A stretch of DNA of 64,000 nt from Gymnopus androsaceus JB14 (Eukaryota; Basidiomycota; Agaricomycetes; Agaricales; Omphalotaceae), in the NCBI GenBank assembly GCA_009733575.1, contig ML769383.1, positions 868,001 to 932,000 on the forward strand, in the 5' to 3' direction. The notes under the pieces were generated by a model. The model worked only from the letters and a program-made list of their open reading frames with translations. It was not told the origin of the DNA and ran no database searches. The position numbers were made by a program, and so were the translations under genes. Position 1 is the stretch's first letter. Each line of letters opens with the position of its first letter. This document shows positions 36,322-48,542 of this stretch, in pieces.

Positions 36322-37116
36322 AATAGCGCTGGCTGCATGAGCCAGTGTGATGGCCTTTAATTCTTCGACAACGAACATTACATTATAATTGTACCACACA
36401 GTGTGCACGACTCCAACTCGAATGACTATCCACTACTACTCACTCACCTTATTTTGCATCTCAAGAGTTGGTTTGCGACTCCCGATTCTTGCTTTGACGC
36501 CTCCCACTGTTTGCTACATATATCATCCTGCTTCCATTCTATACTGCCACACCAACGCCCTTTTCATCGTTTTTGGACGATTCGCATACACACAACTTGA
36601 CTCTTTTTGACTCCACCCTAACCCGAAACCCATCTTGATATACTTAACATTCGTGTTCTTTGGACATACCCGCTTGGGTAGGTGTATTTGTACCGTGTTG
36701 TATTATCCGTAGAATAGATAATTGCTCTAATTCATGAGCACGGAGGTAAAAGGTACAGTACGCTTTGACCGTCGGCGTATCAATTTCAATATTCTTGACC
36801 GACAGTCTCAAAATAGGTTTAGGCTTTGTATCCAAGCTTAAGTCCGTCGCTTGTTTGGGCTAGGAGGCACTCAGTCGGCTATTGAAAGACTCCATTAGCA
36901 CTTGTATGTGTATATCGCGATCAACTCCGTTTGTTCATCCAATCTCTATCTATAAATGGAAAGACAAAAAAAGAGCCAGTGACTATGTAGTTTCAAGCTG
37001 AAGACAAAACAAGTAAAGTGATGCTGCCACTTAGAAGAAACACAGACTCTTGAAGATTACGCGCGCTTGCGATTAGCGCTCACCTTGACTTCTTTCAATC
37101 ATCTACGAAATCCAAT
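36322..37116. other. Intergenic, no gene recognised
   Basis: KRE6 downstream and Mnd1 upstream flank. Short open frames at 36389-36610 lack any motif. Confidence 0.5.
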
Positions 37117-38186
37117 ATGGTACGCCATACACCTGTGCTTTCTCTGAAATTGTTTTTATCTACGTTTGCAGGCCCCAAGAGGTCTCTCTGCAGAAGAAAA
37201 ACGCGTCAAGCTACTCGAAATCTTCCATGAAAGTGTACGCAAGCAGCTCAATCATCCATTTTCACTGATCCAAACAGACATCTAACGAATTGCCACTTCA
37301 TAGAAAGACTTTTATCAAGTGCGGTTTACTGATAAATCTATCTTACTGTACTTGACTGATTCTGCGTAGCTGAAAGAACTGGAAAAACTTGGGCCGAAAT
37401 TGAAGGGAATTGGTACGTGGCGCGTCATGATACTACGCGTAATGGAGGACTAATATGTTACCCTACAGTCTCCCAGTCTGTTAAAGAGGTTCTTCAATCA
37501 CTAGTAGATGATGGACTCGTCCAAGCAGACAAGATCGGCGCCTCGAACTGCAAGTCATCTTGTCCTGAGCCAATAAACTCACAATTCTCATTGTCATCTA
37601 TCATCACAGTTTTCTGGAGCTTTCCATCTCACCGAGGCGCAGTAGTGCGTATACAGTGCTAGAGGCTCAGCATTACTATGAATCGGCTAATGTATGCGCG
37701 TTACAGATACAAGGTCGCGTAGATTCCGCGAAAGAGACCAAGGCATCCCATCAGGCACAGTTACTCGAAATACAGCAGTCTATCGAGAAGGAGATGTCAA
37801 CAAGGGTTGAATCAGTACGTCGTTCTCTATGCTCACTATAACCATAAGATTAACGTTCGCTCATATAGGAAAGACGATCAGAAGCTCTTGCCAGACTCCA
37901 GTGTTTGAAAAAGGAGCTGATCAAACTTGACGAGGAACTGAGCGCGTACGGGGCATGCGATCCAGAAAAACTAGAGGAAACCAAAAGAGCCATTACTTTG
38001 GGGAAAGAGGCCGCCGTTCGTTGGACAGGTAATCCTCTAGCTCACTTTAGGATTTAAATCACGATTGACGATTTTATTGCAGAGAACTATAGCGTGCTTT
38101 TGTCCCATTTCATGCGTCAGAGCGCGGTATCGGTGGAGGAGATTCGCAAGCATTTGGAGATTGATGAAGAGTACGAAGATATTTAA
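37117..38186 (+). CDS. MND1: Meiotic nuclear division protein 1
   Basis: Exon 1 is just the ATG (37117-37119), followed at once by GTACGC and a 50-odd-base intron ending TTTGCAG. The spliced protein begins MAPRGLSAEEKRVKLLEIFH and continues KDFYQLKELEKLGPKLKGI, VSQSVKEVLQSLVDDGLVQ, ADKIGASNFFWSFPS (hallmark of Mnd1), HYYESANIQGRVDSAKE, a coiled coil (STRVESERRSEALARLQCLK) and the end RKHLEIDEEYEDI. It is about 205-210 residues, the normal size. Mnd1 pairs with Hop2 and helps Dmc1/Rad51 strand exchange in meiosis. Seven or so exons, all GT-AG. Confidence 0.92.
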
Positions 38187-39420
38187 TAAATTGGCGGGCT
38201 ACCAGCGCATCGCATATACTTATTGAAGTTACCTGAACCTGAAAGGACTTGGTCAACGACGTACCAGCCTGTATGTGATACACTTACTTTGAAGCCTAAT
38301 ACTATGTATACTTGACATGTACTTTTTGTCGTTGACCCAGAACCGTTGCGTCGAGCATTCGTCAAAACATCAAGTTCCTTGCATCGTTGGTCGGACCAGC
38401 GCGCATCCTCAGGCCTATATAATTTCGCCACTGCTGCGATCATGAATGAAGATAATACATATGTAAGATAGCAGCGATATGAGGAAAGATCTATTAGTTT
38501 ATCTACCTTTCATCTGGGTTCGACTATAGTTGATTCCTTTAATTCCAGTAGTTCGGTTCTTAGAGTACAGTACCGGTAACCATGCGACTTTTATCGACCC
38601 AAATCGCCAAGAACGCAACATCCTCTGTACATCAATGTCCTGTATTGGACGAAATGACACGGATGATATTTACATGATAAGTAGACGAGCAATGAAGAAA
38701 ATAAAAACAGACTTTTGTGATATGTAATCAGATATGATAAAAAGCTGCTGCCACGCCAAGGAGACTTGTGCGCGCAGTCAATTATTTGTGAACGAAGGAG
38801 ACCACATGTTAAGTGCAGGAGCAGCAAGTTTATGAGGACGACAAAAAGCGGCATCGTATTGGATGAGTGACCTTGTCTCAGGTGCAGCTCGAGTTATCAG
38901 ACGACAGCGCTATCGTATTGGAAATTCACTTGCAGGGTTCTAGAGAGGCGATAGGACGCCAGTGGGGATTGTCATGTCTTCAATGAGCGATAGGCGCCAT
39001 CAGCAGTAGTAATATAAATCACAAAAATTGCCAACTTGAGTTGAGGAACACGAGTTCTGTTCCTGAGAGAAAGTGCAAAGAAGGTCTGAGGTTTCCACTA
39101 ACATGCAGTGCGGGGCCGGAAAAGAGGTCAGAAGGGTTCAGACTTTTGAGGTTTGGAGAAAAAGACTGGACATTGCAGAGCTGTAAGAGCTGTAAATTGC
39201 TCTCGAATGAGATCTAGACCATTGGTTACATTGCTGGTTCCTCCTGCAATTCCTAAAGAAATTAGTAGTCATTTTCGCAGTCGTGAAGCGCCAGACAATT
39301 TGCCACGTGGACAAACATCAACACCGGTTTCATCGTTGGCTGTCGTCACTCTCAACCGTTAAATTCTCATCTTGCCCCGGCGCAGATACCTCTTTTCCCT
39401 TTTATTCTTGCAAGTTCAAA
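38187..39420. other. Long upstream region of the Zn2Cys6 factor
   Basis: No gene was recognised in 1.2 kb. A CACGTG palindrome (bHLH-type site) lies at 39304-39309, about 110 bases upstream of the start codon of the transcription factor. Confidence 0.45.
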
Positions 39421-42400
39421 ATGTCGCTGAGTCCTACTGCTTCAGCCTCCAATGGTTCAGAGTCTGCTCCCAAAAGACGGCGAACAAATGGCGCTGATAC
39501 AAATGGTTCTCCAGCGATTCCCGGAGGTCCTCCCGACCCAGGCCGTATTCCAAAGAGAGGTGCTCGGGCCTGTACCGCCTGTAGGAAAGGAAAGAATCGT
39601 TGTGAGGGAGATGTGAGTTGTACCGTCCCGCCTACTCCCGCCTTTGCTCACTGGTCCGTTGCCCCGGTCGGCCCGGCTTTTCTTCTCTTCCAAAGGCTCC
39701 ATGTCGTCGATGCCAGTTGAGCGGGACTCCTTGTGTGTTCGAGAAGCCAGAGAAGAAGAATGTCAGTCCTGCCGTGGCAGGAGTCAATGCAGAGTGAGCT
39801 TTCCAACATGCCCCGAGTTAATCAGCATCTCAATCTCTATTTTTCTAGACGTCTATCTCGCCTCGAAGGGCAATACTTGGTCGGTAGTCCATCATTCCTG
39901 GTTTTCTAGCTTACCGCCTCTTCAGGTCATGCAAAGCCACATGATTGGAATGCAGTCATCCCTCGATAGAATCCTTTCGGTTGTACAAGGTCAAGCCAAT
40001 GCAGGTTCCATGTTTCCTCCTCCGCCTCCCCCGCACCAGGCTGTAGGAAACAGACCCTTTGAGGAAGACCGAGGTGACAAGTTTCCCCCTCTTCCAGGCT
40101 TTGCACCTCCTGTACGTTTATCGGTTTTCGAACCATCTTTGATCTCATGACATCGATTTCCAGCCTCATAAATACGCTACCTATGGGATCATCCCTAGTA
40201 CTGCAGCCTCATCTGAGGACGAGTCCGAAGACACTTTACCCCGTGCTACCTTGAACGCCCCCATTGAAGCACTCCAAGGATTAGCCAATGCCGCTGCCGA
40301 AGCCGCTGCTGTCCCTTCTTCCGCTTCCGCTCCTAGGTTTGAAGTCTTATCATGCTACGATATCATCCATCTCACTTGATTCTTCAGGGTCAAGAAACGC
40401 AAGCGGGCTGAGCCAATCCCTCGTAACGCCTTTCCCCATGTAGTTGAGAAGGTGCTTTTTTAAATCATACTGTGCTCGATAAAGAAACTCACGACTTCTC
40501 AAGGGTCTTGTCACTGATTCGGAGGCTAGAGAATTATACAACATGTAACTTACAGTTGCCCGACGAGGTGTTTTTACCATACAATTCATCTCACCCATGT
40601 ACAGTTTTTTTGCAGGATGCCATCTCTTCATACCGGTTTTCGACCCATTGTATGATACGTATGAAAGCTTAATGGAGCGTACTCCTTGGACTTTTGACGC
40701 CATTCTCGCCGTTGCCGGTAAAATCCGGAGCGGTAACGGTCCCCTCAGTCCGACGTTCTACAAGTGCTTGGAAGAAGCTCAAGGCATAGCTCGTTCATCT
40801 CTTTTTGGGCCTGTGGTCCGGAAAGAGGCGGTCCAAGGTCCGCCATTTACGTCCAAATTGAATGAACTTTGTCTTAACATGAGCTTTAGGCATGTTGCTT
40901 CTGGCTGCCTGGAGCACAAATGGCTGGTTGCCCAGCGGTCATGCTATGCGCATGGCGTTAGATCTTGGCTTGCATCGCGCGTTGGAAAAGCTGGCGGATG
41001 ACACGGGTAAACAGAGAACACAGGAAGAAGAACGCGAATTAGGTGCCGTGGTTCTTCTTCTGCGCAAACTTGAATTTAATCGATCATATCAGTTATCTCT
41101 GCCCGTATCTGGCTCTGTCTATACTGGTTTGATCACCAGTACGTCCCTGCATCGATATAAGATAATGCACTGGCTGAATTGCTTTGAACTTTGAAGGATG
41201 AGTCTCGGCACGGGCCGGCCAATCGTGCTACGCGACGAGAATTCCATTCGACACTGCCGTATACTTCTCGGACATCCTATGGCTTCCCCTACAGACGTCA
41301 GGCTTATCTCTCAGGTTGAATTGATTGCTCAGAAGAGTACGCATTGAATTTGCATCTCGAATGTTCTCGCCTAACGTCTGGTGCTTTTTGCAGCACAAAT
41401 TTATGAGACCCTAGTTCCTATGAATGGTCAAGTCAATCACAATACTTTAGCCTTTGTTCGCCGTGCGATTTCTGCTCTCGAGAAATGGTACACGGAATGC
41501 GACGAGCTTCATCGTTAGTGGAACCATCAGTGCTTATCAACCACTCAAAATTAATTCTGGTTTTACAGGTCAAACTATGGATGAAAACTCCCTGCTTCGA
41601 AAAATTCTTGCTGGTGAACTGCACTACGCTAAACTTTGGTTGGTGTGTGTCGCACTCCGAGGTGTATCTTGGGATAAGATGCCTTTTGAACAACGCGAAC
41701 TGGCATTCCAAGCTAAAGACGCGGCGTCGAGCTGCTTGGATATCTTCCTTTCTTCCCCAGAGTACCGTGCCGCTCTTCGATATGCTGTTCACGATAGCCT
41801 TGTGACTGCTGCGTTTTCGGGTCTTTTCCTCCTGAAGATGGCTAGCTTGTTCCCTGCAGAATTGGATTTGGGTTTAATCACTGTTCAAGTCGAACAGCTA
41901 GCCCAGCTATTGTCGGATGTTGCCGCTGAACGGTGAGCGACCTAGAACTGCCAAATTGGAAAATTCTAACATGTCGCTCTATACATCCCTAGATATGCGC
42001 TTACCCTTCGTATAATGCTCGCAAATCTTCGTCGTAAAGTCGGTCTTGGAAGCGGAATCCAAACGCCTGTTCCCCATATGGGTCCACCTCCAGCAGGATT
42101 CGCCGACATGGTGGTTACTCCAACTTCCTATGTTGATCCATCTCTCCCTCAGCCATTCACTATGGAAGAGCTAGGCTTTGCACCTGGCGATCGCAATATT
42201 GTCCACCCTGCTGCTATACCCCTTTGGCTTCAAGAACAAGTGAGCCACGACATTTGTGTCTGCTTTGTACATGTTGCTAACTCATAATTTAGAGCTTAAA
42301 CGATCTCGGTCTCCCGGTCAATGGCTCGGACGGTATCTTTTTGCAAATGACAGGATCAAACGGATGGGCTGGAGACTTTGCTCCCATGCCTGAGGCATGG

Positions 42401-42558
42401 TAAGCAACATCGGTCTTCGCCCAATTTCCCTTCTTTTCTTCCTTCTTTTCTTCTTTTTGTTCGAGCTCTGTAATAGTGACTGCTTTTTTGTCTCCCAACT
42501 TTTTTTTTGTAGTTTCGGTTTTGTATCTTCAGGTCCCCTCGTGATTCCGTCGTACTAA
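39421..42558 (+). CDS. Zn2Cys6 transcription factor with fungal-specific middle homology region
   Basis: The N-terminus MSLSPTASASNGSESAPKRR is followed by a zinc cluster split by an intron: CTACRKGKNRCEGD joined to APCRRCQLSGTPCVFE, spacing C-x2-C-x6-C-x5-C-x2-C-x6-C. After a proline-rich linker (PPPPPPHQAVGN) and a basic stretch VKKRKRAEPIPRN comes the regulatory region: FFAGCHLFIPVFDPLYDTYE, WTFDAILAVAGKIRSG, LLLAAWSTNGWLPSGHAMRM, ALDLGLHRAL and MSLGTGRPIVLRDENSI. The layout resembles Leu3/PrtT-type regulators of secreted proteases or amino-acid genes, a loose inference. The C-terminus has two choices. If GCATG|GTAAGC is spliced to the polypyrimidine-TAG acceptor at 42512, the protein ends in CFGFVSSGPLVIPSY at 42558. 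If the intron is kept it ends PEAW at 42403. Confidence 0.85.
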
Positions 42559-42670
42559 AAGTGTATCGTTGTGACGACTGTCGAGGAAAAAATCCTGTAT
42601 GGAAATGTCTCTGCTATTGATATATATATGTACCCAAAAATGCACATTGAAATGTATGGTCGAACGCCTT

Positions 42671-44291
42671 TCACTCCTCCTCGGATTCGGATTCTTGCTC
42701 TTGCAGGAACTAAACCCAAGGTCAGAAATTAAAAAAGAGCTGAATTGAAGGAAAGACGCACTTTCACTAATGCTTCAGTACTCTTCAAAAAGTGCTGACG
42801 GCCTTGAGGCTTGGAGCCTTTCTGGTACCAATAAATAATGGCTTGATCAGAAATACAGTCCTTATTATACAGAACCTGGAGGGCTTGTTAGACAATGGCT
42901 CGAATAAAGAGAAAAGTAGACTTGCTTTGAGAATTTGCGGGAATGCTTTAATGATGCGAGTATCTTCATAACAATACACTTGTACTACATTGATAAGAGC
43001 GACTTCGGTTTTGGGACCGGAACAGAAAGGTTCTAGGATGGCAGAGAATTTCTGTAGACAGGATAGAGGTTAATAAGCGACATAGCGGTGTTCAATGGGA
43101 GGCCTACCCCGACTTCGCGCAGGGCAAGTCCCTCAATCTGATCCGGACGAGCACTCCAGTCGACAGATGAGATAAGGCCTTGCCACAAGCAGGCGATGAG
43201 CTCTGGGTCTGGGATGGGAGTGGCCTCTTGTTGGGCTTTGACAGCTTGAACGATCTGTAGGATGATGATGAACAACGAGTTTCAGCAAAGGGCACAGCAG
43301 CATACCTGTTCAGGAGATTCCTCGCGTTCTACAAGGCTTTGTACCTCTTTGACAATCGCGTCTTTGGCCAAGGCGTGCTGCTTCTTGGCGTACCATTCAG
43401 CGACCTGGGGCAAGTTTGCATTCTTAAAATGCTCCTCGAGGAACTTCCCCTCTTGCTTGTTTCCGGGGAAGAACGAGATCAAGTCACGGATGCCGCCGCG
43501 TTTGAGAGCAGCCGAGAGGTGATCCATGGATTGATCAACAAGATATGCACGGAAAACGAGGGTCAGGACGTTGATCGATACATCTGGAAGCTGGTTAGAG
43601 TTTGGACAGAGACGAAAAGCAAAAAGAACGCACCATTCTTGATGAGATGCTCCTTCGTCAAACTCTGAAGGACAGATGCGCTGGCAAGACCTTGGGCCAT
43701 CAAAAGACCGGTCGCAATAGCCAGCTTGTCCTTTTGAGCGGAAGACCAGCGATGGATATACTGGAGGATTCCCGGAAGGGCAGTGGTTTCAAGTGGTTTT
43801 TGAAGATATTTGTATCTAGAAACGGATGAGATTTAATTGGATTACAAACCGATGCATGTACCTCCTAATGAGCTTGTTCAAAACCTCGATATACTTCTTT
43901 ATGTCTTCCACATCGGCAGGATCCTTCGCGTTGAAGATGGTAAAAGGCGATATGGGAGCTCCGTCGTCGACATAACTACCTCCGGGCTGAAGAAGGCCTC
44001 CGACAAGGATGATCTCGAACAAGGGATCTGCATATTTGAGAAACTCGAGAGTAGAACCGGCTTGGATGAGTTTGGTGGTAAAGGAATCGAAATCTCCTTC
44101 TGGAACGGTTTCAAGATGTTTATAAAGCTGGTCTCTGAAGACTTTAAGGAAATGAGATGAAGATTGAGCAATAAATCAGCGGAAATTTTACCAGCTGGTT
44201 CGTGCTTTGCGTGAGCTTTTACGGCGCCCTTTCTGGCTCTGATTCTGACCCCCTGGAGAGAAGGCTTTGGGGCAACTGATTGCTGAGACAT
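42671..44291 (-). CDS. BZW / eIF5-mimic protein with W2 domain
   Basis: ATG at 44289-44291. The protein begins MSQQSVAPKPSLQGVRIRAR with KGAVKAHAKHEP, continues FRDQLYKHLE, FTTKLIQAGSTLEFLKYAD, LFEIILVGGLLQPGGSY (MIF4G-like HEAT part), LNKLIRRYKYLQKPLE, SAALKRGGIRDLISFFPGN and ANLPQVAEWYAKKQ. It ends with the W2/eIF5C domain: DPELIACLWQGLISSVDW, KTEVALINVVQVYCYEDTRI, IIYWYQKGSKPQGRQHFLK and the acidic tail EQESESEEE. The AA-box-type acidic end and W2 domain are hallmarks of BZW1/2 (5MP), which bind eIF2 and limit start-codon choice. It appears intact. It is divergent from the PP2C gene to the right. Confidence 0.9.
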
Positions 44292-44594
44292 CCACTAGTG
44301 GGGACAAGTATTGGTTCAAGAAGGAAAAGGAAATTAGTGACCCAGCCTCCTTCCCAGGCGTTAGGAATCGCGGTCCGTTTTTACCGAGCTGTTACTCACT
44401 CGCACGTGAGGCCACTGCTTCTTCCAGCAGTTCCACAGCTTTCTTGAAATATGCATATGCCCTGATTAGCTGTCAAATTATTACTTTGTTCTTTACTACA
44501 ACTTGTACCAAAAGCAGCTCCATCTGGTACACGCACGCCTTTCAATACATGACTCGGAGACTAATGCGCGCGCCACATTCCTAGCGGGCGATAG

Positions 44595-44602
44595 TATAAA
44601 AG
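44595..44602 (+). promoter_or_regulatory. TATA-like box of the first PP2C gene
   Basis: TATAAAAG lies about 38-45 bases before the presumed ATG at 44640, within the 348-base divergent spacer. Confidence 0.5.
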
Positions 44603-44639
44603 CTTACATAGGATCCATCCATCCTTACTTCTGTTCTCT

Positions 44640-45947
44640 ATGTCTAAATTGTTAGTATATGGCTGCTTTCAGCTCTTTCACTTGCTGATTGATTTTTAGG
44701 GGTTTACCTGCACTACAAGTCGCTGATCTCAAAGAGTAGGACTAATCGCGGCTTTTCGCTTTAGAATACTGACCTTGCATCCTAGTCCTTCCCAAAATGC
44801 AGCGAGTGCACCGATTACCAGAGCAAAAGGGCCAGACACCTTTGGAGTACGTTTCCAAATCGAGACCATAGCGCACACAAATTTACCATCTCGCCACAGG
44901 TTCTGAATCAAGTTCCTTCCCAGTATGATTCGTATCAGATAGGTGTACATGAAGCACAGGGCTTTCGCCCAACAATGGAGGATACACATGCTTTCATCTT
45001 TGATTTTGATTCAGTGCGTGGGCAGGGTTACTTTGGAGTTTTCGACGGGCATGGAAATAAACGTGTATCGGAATGGTGTGGCCAGGAATTTCACAAAGTG
45101 GGTTGAGGTTTAATTTTTGAGCTTTCTTTTCTTCTCATCCATCGTCAGATCTTTCTCGATTGTATCCACAAGAACCCTGATCTGAGCGGGACAGACCTTC
45201 TCAAAGAAGCCTTTCTAAAAGCCGACGAAATTCTTGGGAAAATGTCGGAAGGCTCTGACGAGCTTGCAGATTCCGGATCTACAGCTGTAGTCGCGTTTCT
45301 CCGCATGGAAGATGCAGACGGATCTCAGAATTTTCCTCTTGTCGACATCATTTCTCCTGGATCTCCCAAATCGGAAAAACTTGGCAAACTCAAAGTACCG
45401 CGTCAGGATGCACGTCGCGTGTTTTACTGTGGCAATGTAGGAGATGCAAGAGGTGTCATGAGCCGGAATGGAATTGCTACGCGACTCACGTATGATCATA
45501 AAGCGTCCAATACAGACGAGCAAGAAAGGATTCGAGGTGCAGGGGGGATCGTACTTCGGGGACGTGTGTTTGGTACGCTAGCGGTGTCTCGAAGTCTAGG
45601 TGACCACATGCGGTACGAATCTCTGAGGCTGAAAGACCTTGTCATCGGAACTCCGTATCTGACAAGAACAGAATTGAGGGAGGATGACGAGTTTTGCATC
45701 ATTGCTTGTGACGGTGTATGTTTTTTTAAACGTTCTATATGATCTCGATTCTGTTCGCTAACTCACGTTCTAGCTTTGGGATGTCATAACCGATCAGGAT
45801 GCGGTCGATTTGATTCGGAACGTTCACGATGCTGAGAAGGCAAGTAAGATGCTGGTGGATTTTGCACTGAAGAACGACAACTTGATAAGTCGGGATAATG
45901 TTACGGTGATGATCATACGTTTTAACAAGGCGAAGACCGAATTGTGA
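44640..45947 (+). CDS. PP2C protein phosphatase, divergent tandem copy
   Basis: The catalytic part is clear: YQIGVHEAQGFRPTMEDTHA, GYFGVFDGHGNKRVSEWC (metal-binding Asp-Gly), SGSTAVVAFLRMED, RRVFYCGNVGDARGVMSR, LTYDHKASNTDEQERI, GTLAVSRSLGDH, EDDEFCIIACDG joined across an intron to LWDVITDQDAV, and the end DNVTVMIIRFNKAKTEL. It is a Mg/Mn-dependent Ser/Thr phosphatase. The usual SGCTAV reads SGSTAV. A 15-nt in-frame piece with GT...AG ends (45613-45627) enlarges the loop after GDH relative to the neighbour gene. The 5' exons are uncertain: the ATG at 44640 (MSKL) is the best guess, but the splice into the region near 44770-44900 was not resolved. About 35-40 percent shorter in its linker than its tandem partner. 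Confidence 0.8.
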
Positions 45948-46708
45948 AAAGGTGTTTCTTTTTCTTGTACAGTATCGCCTCACTTCTTTCACTTTTCCTT
46001 CTTATGAGCTAGCTGTGATGTATTCGTATAAGGCAGCACTATAATATTGTAGCTATTGTGTAGTATCGACATTCCTAGTGTATGAATTAGGTTACATTTT
46101 GGTCAGTCTGTGGTTACGACTCGGTTACATTTTGGTCAATTACGATTTGGAACGATATCGGCCTCTGAGTATGACGGTCTCCCATGACTAATTAGCTACG
46201 TCCAGCTGCCAGCTGCCAGTCTAACTCCAGTCTCCACGTTACTTTGGAGCTTTGCGCGATTTGAGCATTTCAAGTGAGTACTTACATTAGGCCAAATCGT
46301 ACTATATGACAGCACGAAATTTCTAAGGGAAAGGGTACAATGCACTGTCAATTTTCGAGGGTTTTGAACGGCTAAAACGAGAGAAAATTTGAACTTCGAG
46401 AACAATAATAATACATAAACGGTTGCATTGTTCCGGAATGGGCGCTAAATCGTTGTTAACCCGTCAAGCCCGCGTCATTATAACTTTACCAGCTACTCTC
46501 ATCACCAGCTACTCTCATCCACTTATGAAGGAAACCACTGCTACTGCCAGCGATACAATGGCCCAGGAAAATAACCCCGATAATAATCGTACGTCGGCGA
46601 TCGAGCTCATGTGCATTGTCAGCTAATTTGAAAATCATCCAGCTTTATCCCCACCTTCCACCGTGCCGCCGTTAGTGACACTCATCTTTTCACCTTTTTC
46701 TCTTTAAC
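45948..46708. other. Spacer between tandem PP2C genes with short direct repeats
   Basis: Contains GGTTACATTTTGGTCA twice (near 46089 and 46123), CAGCTGC repeats near 46203-46215, and ACCAGCTACTCTCATC twice (near 46488-46520). No gene. Confidence 0.5.
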
Positions 46709-48081
46709 ATGAGTCCCAGAATGCCCAAGACTGGCTTTAGTGATTCGCCCAATGCGCGATCTAAATCTATCACTGCTGCTGACCTCGATACCTATGGTGT
46801 AAGCATTTCGTTCATGTTGAACATTGAATCTTGGCTAATAATTAATACAGATTCTCAATCGTCACGCAACCAAGAATGTTTGGTTCCAAGTCGGAGTCTC
46901 AGAGGACAAGGGTACTCGACGAACCATGGAAGACGCTCATTCGTTTGTTACCGACTTTGACAACATTCGCGGCCAAGGTTTCTTCGCTATCTTCGATGGC
47001 CATGCGGGGAAACACGCCGCAGAGTGGTGCGGGAATCACTTTCATGAGGTGCGTCATACGCCAATGACTGTTCGTCGCTCCACTAACGCCGCTGCGCATA
47101 GTATCTTCTTGACAGCTTGCGGTCCTCTCCTGAGATGACCGTACCCGATATATTGAACAAGACTTTCCACCAAGTCGATGCAAGTTTATCGCAAATGTGC
47201 GAGGAGTCTGAAGGCAAGATCCATTCGGGATGCACGGCCGTGACTGCTTTCTTGCGCATCGAGGACTCGGATGGGCTTCAATCCTTCCTCGACTTGTCAC
47301 AGGCAGAATCTCCCATATCCCCTGTATCCGGTAAGATCCGAGAAGGTGAGGACGCGGCTAGTCCACATGAAAGCAGCGGAGAAAGTGTCTCGGGGGATGA
47401 GGCAGCGAAGGATGGCAAATCGAAGAAGAAAAAGTCTACTACCAATCCTATCAAGAAAGCGTTGATGAGCTTAGGAGGCGGCTCAATATCTGGCGCGATC
47501 TCACCCAAGAAGTCCCTTTCGTCTCCTTCCATCTCCCGTAAACCATCCAAAGAACTGAAGCCTGTTCGTATCGCACCAGAAAGCTCTCGACGCGTTCTCT
47601 ACTGCGCAAATGCCGGCGATGCACGCGGCGTCCTGTGCCGGGCAGGGAAAGCAGTGCGGTTGACCTACGACCACAAGGGCTCAGATAAGCAGGAAGCAAA
47701 GCGTATCACAGATGCTGGAGGCTTTGTTATGGGTGGTCGAGTGAACGGGGTATTGGCTGTGACTCGAAGCTTGGGAGATTCGTCGATGAAGGAATTCGTA
47801 GTCGGTGCACCTTTCACGACGGAAACGGAACTCTGCGATGAGGATGAGTTTTTGATATTGGCTTGTGATGGGGTAAGCTTTTTTTCATGTAACTTTGCTC
47901 GTTTATACCAACTCTCTCTTCTCAGCTTTGGGATGTCATTGGCGACCAAGCTGCCGTTAACCAGATCAAAACCATCGACGATGCTCAGACCGCCAGCCAA
48001 CATCTGCTGCGATACGCGTTGAACAACCATACTACGGATAATGTGACCGTTGTAGTAGTGCGTTTCAAAAACCAACAATGA
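46709..48081 (+). CDS. PP2C protein phosphatase (Ptc1-like)
   Basis: Starts MSPRMPKTGFSDSPNARSKS. An intron follows DTYG, then ILNRHATKNVWFQVGVSED. Motifs are RRTMEDAHSFVTDFDNIRGQ, GFFAIFDGHAGKHAAEWC, SGCTAVTAFLRIED, RRVLYCANAGDARGVLCR, RLTYDHKGSDKQEAKRI, GVLAVTRSLGDS, EDEFLILACDG joined to LWDVIGDQAAV, and TDNVTVVVVRFKNQQ at the end. All metal-binding acids are present. A Ser/Lys-rich insert (about 47320-47570, with KSKKKKSTTNP) sits between motifs and is absent from the tandem copy. Ptc1-type enzymes damp MAP-kinase pathways; that role is inferred. Confidence 0.9.
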
Positions 48082-48542
48082 TCCTCTTTCATGGTTTACC
48101 GGATGTACACGTTCAATACGGACATGCCTTTTTTTTTCATCGTAGTTGAATTCCCGTTTCTCCTCATTCACTAATTAGTGATTCTTCAATATTTTGTATC
48201 GATACTTTACACACCGCATATTCCAGATACGAATGCAATTAAACATTATCAGTAGCATTGTCATATCGAGTCAGATTGAGAACGTTTTTGGAGAACTTTC
48301 GCCCAGCCTTGCCCTCCCTACGCGTGGGATCCATCAGTATGGCTGTGATCGGGTGCCAAGAAATGCCATTAAAGTGGCGTGTAGAAGACATCCGTCTTAT
48401 TCGATTCTGGCATTCGAACCTCCTACAGCTGGTCTTAGGAGGCTTTCTTTCTTACATTCACTTTCCCGACGTCACGACTTGCGCTTTTCTGAACGCTCGA
48501 ACTCTGCGAATATTCCATGTCGGCAATTAATCCTACCGAGCA

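Noticed and set aside
45613..45627. 15-base GT...AG piece in the first PP2C gene as an ultra-short intron
   Set aside because: Too short for known fungal splicing and in frame; treated as a small coding insertion.
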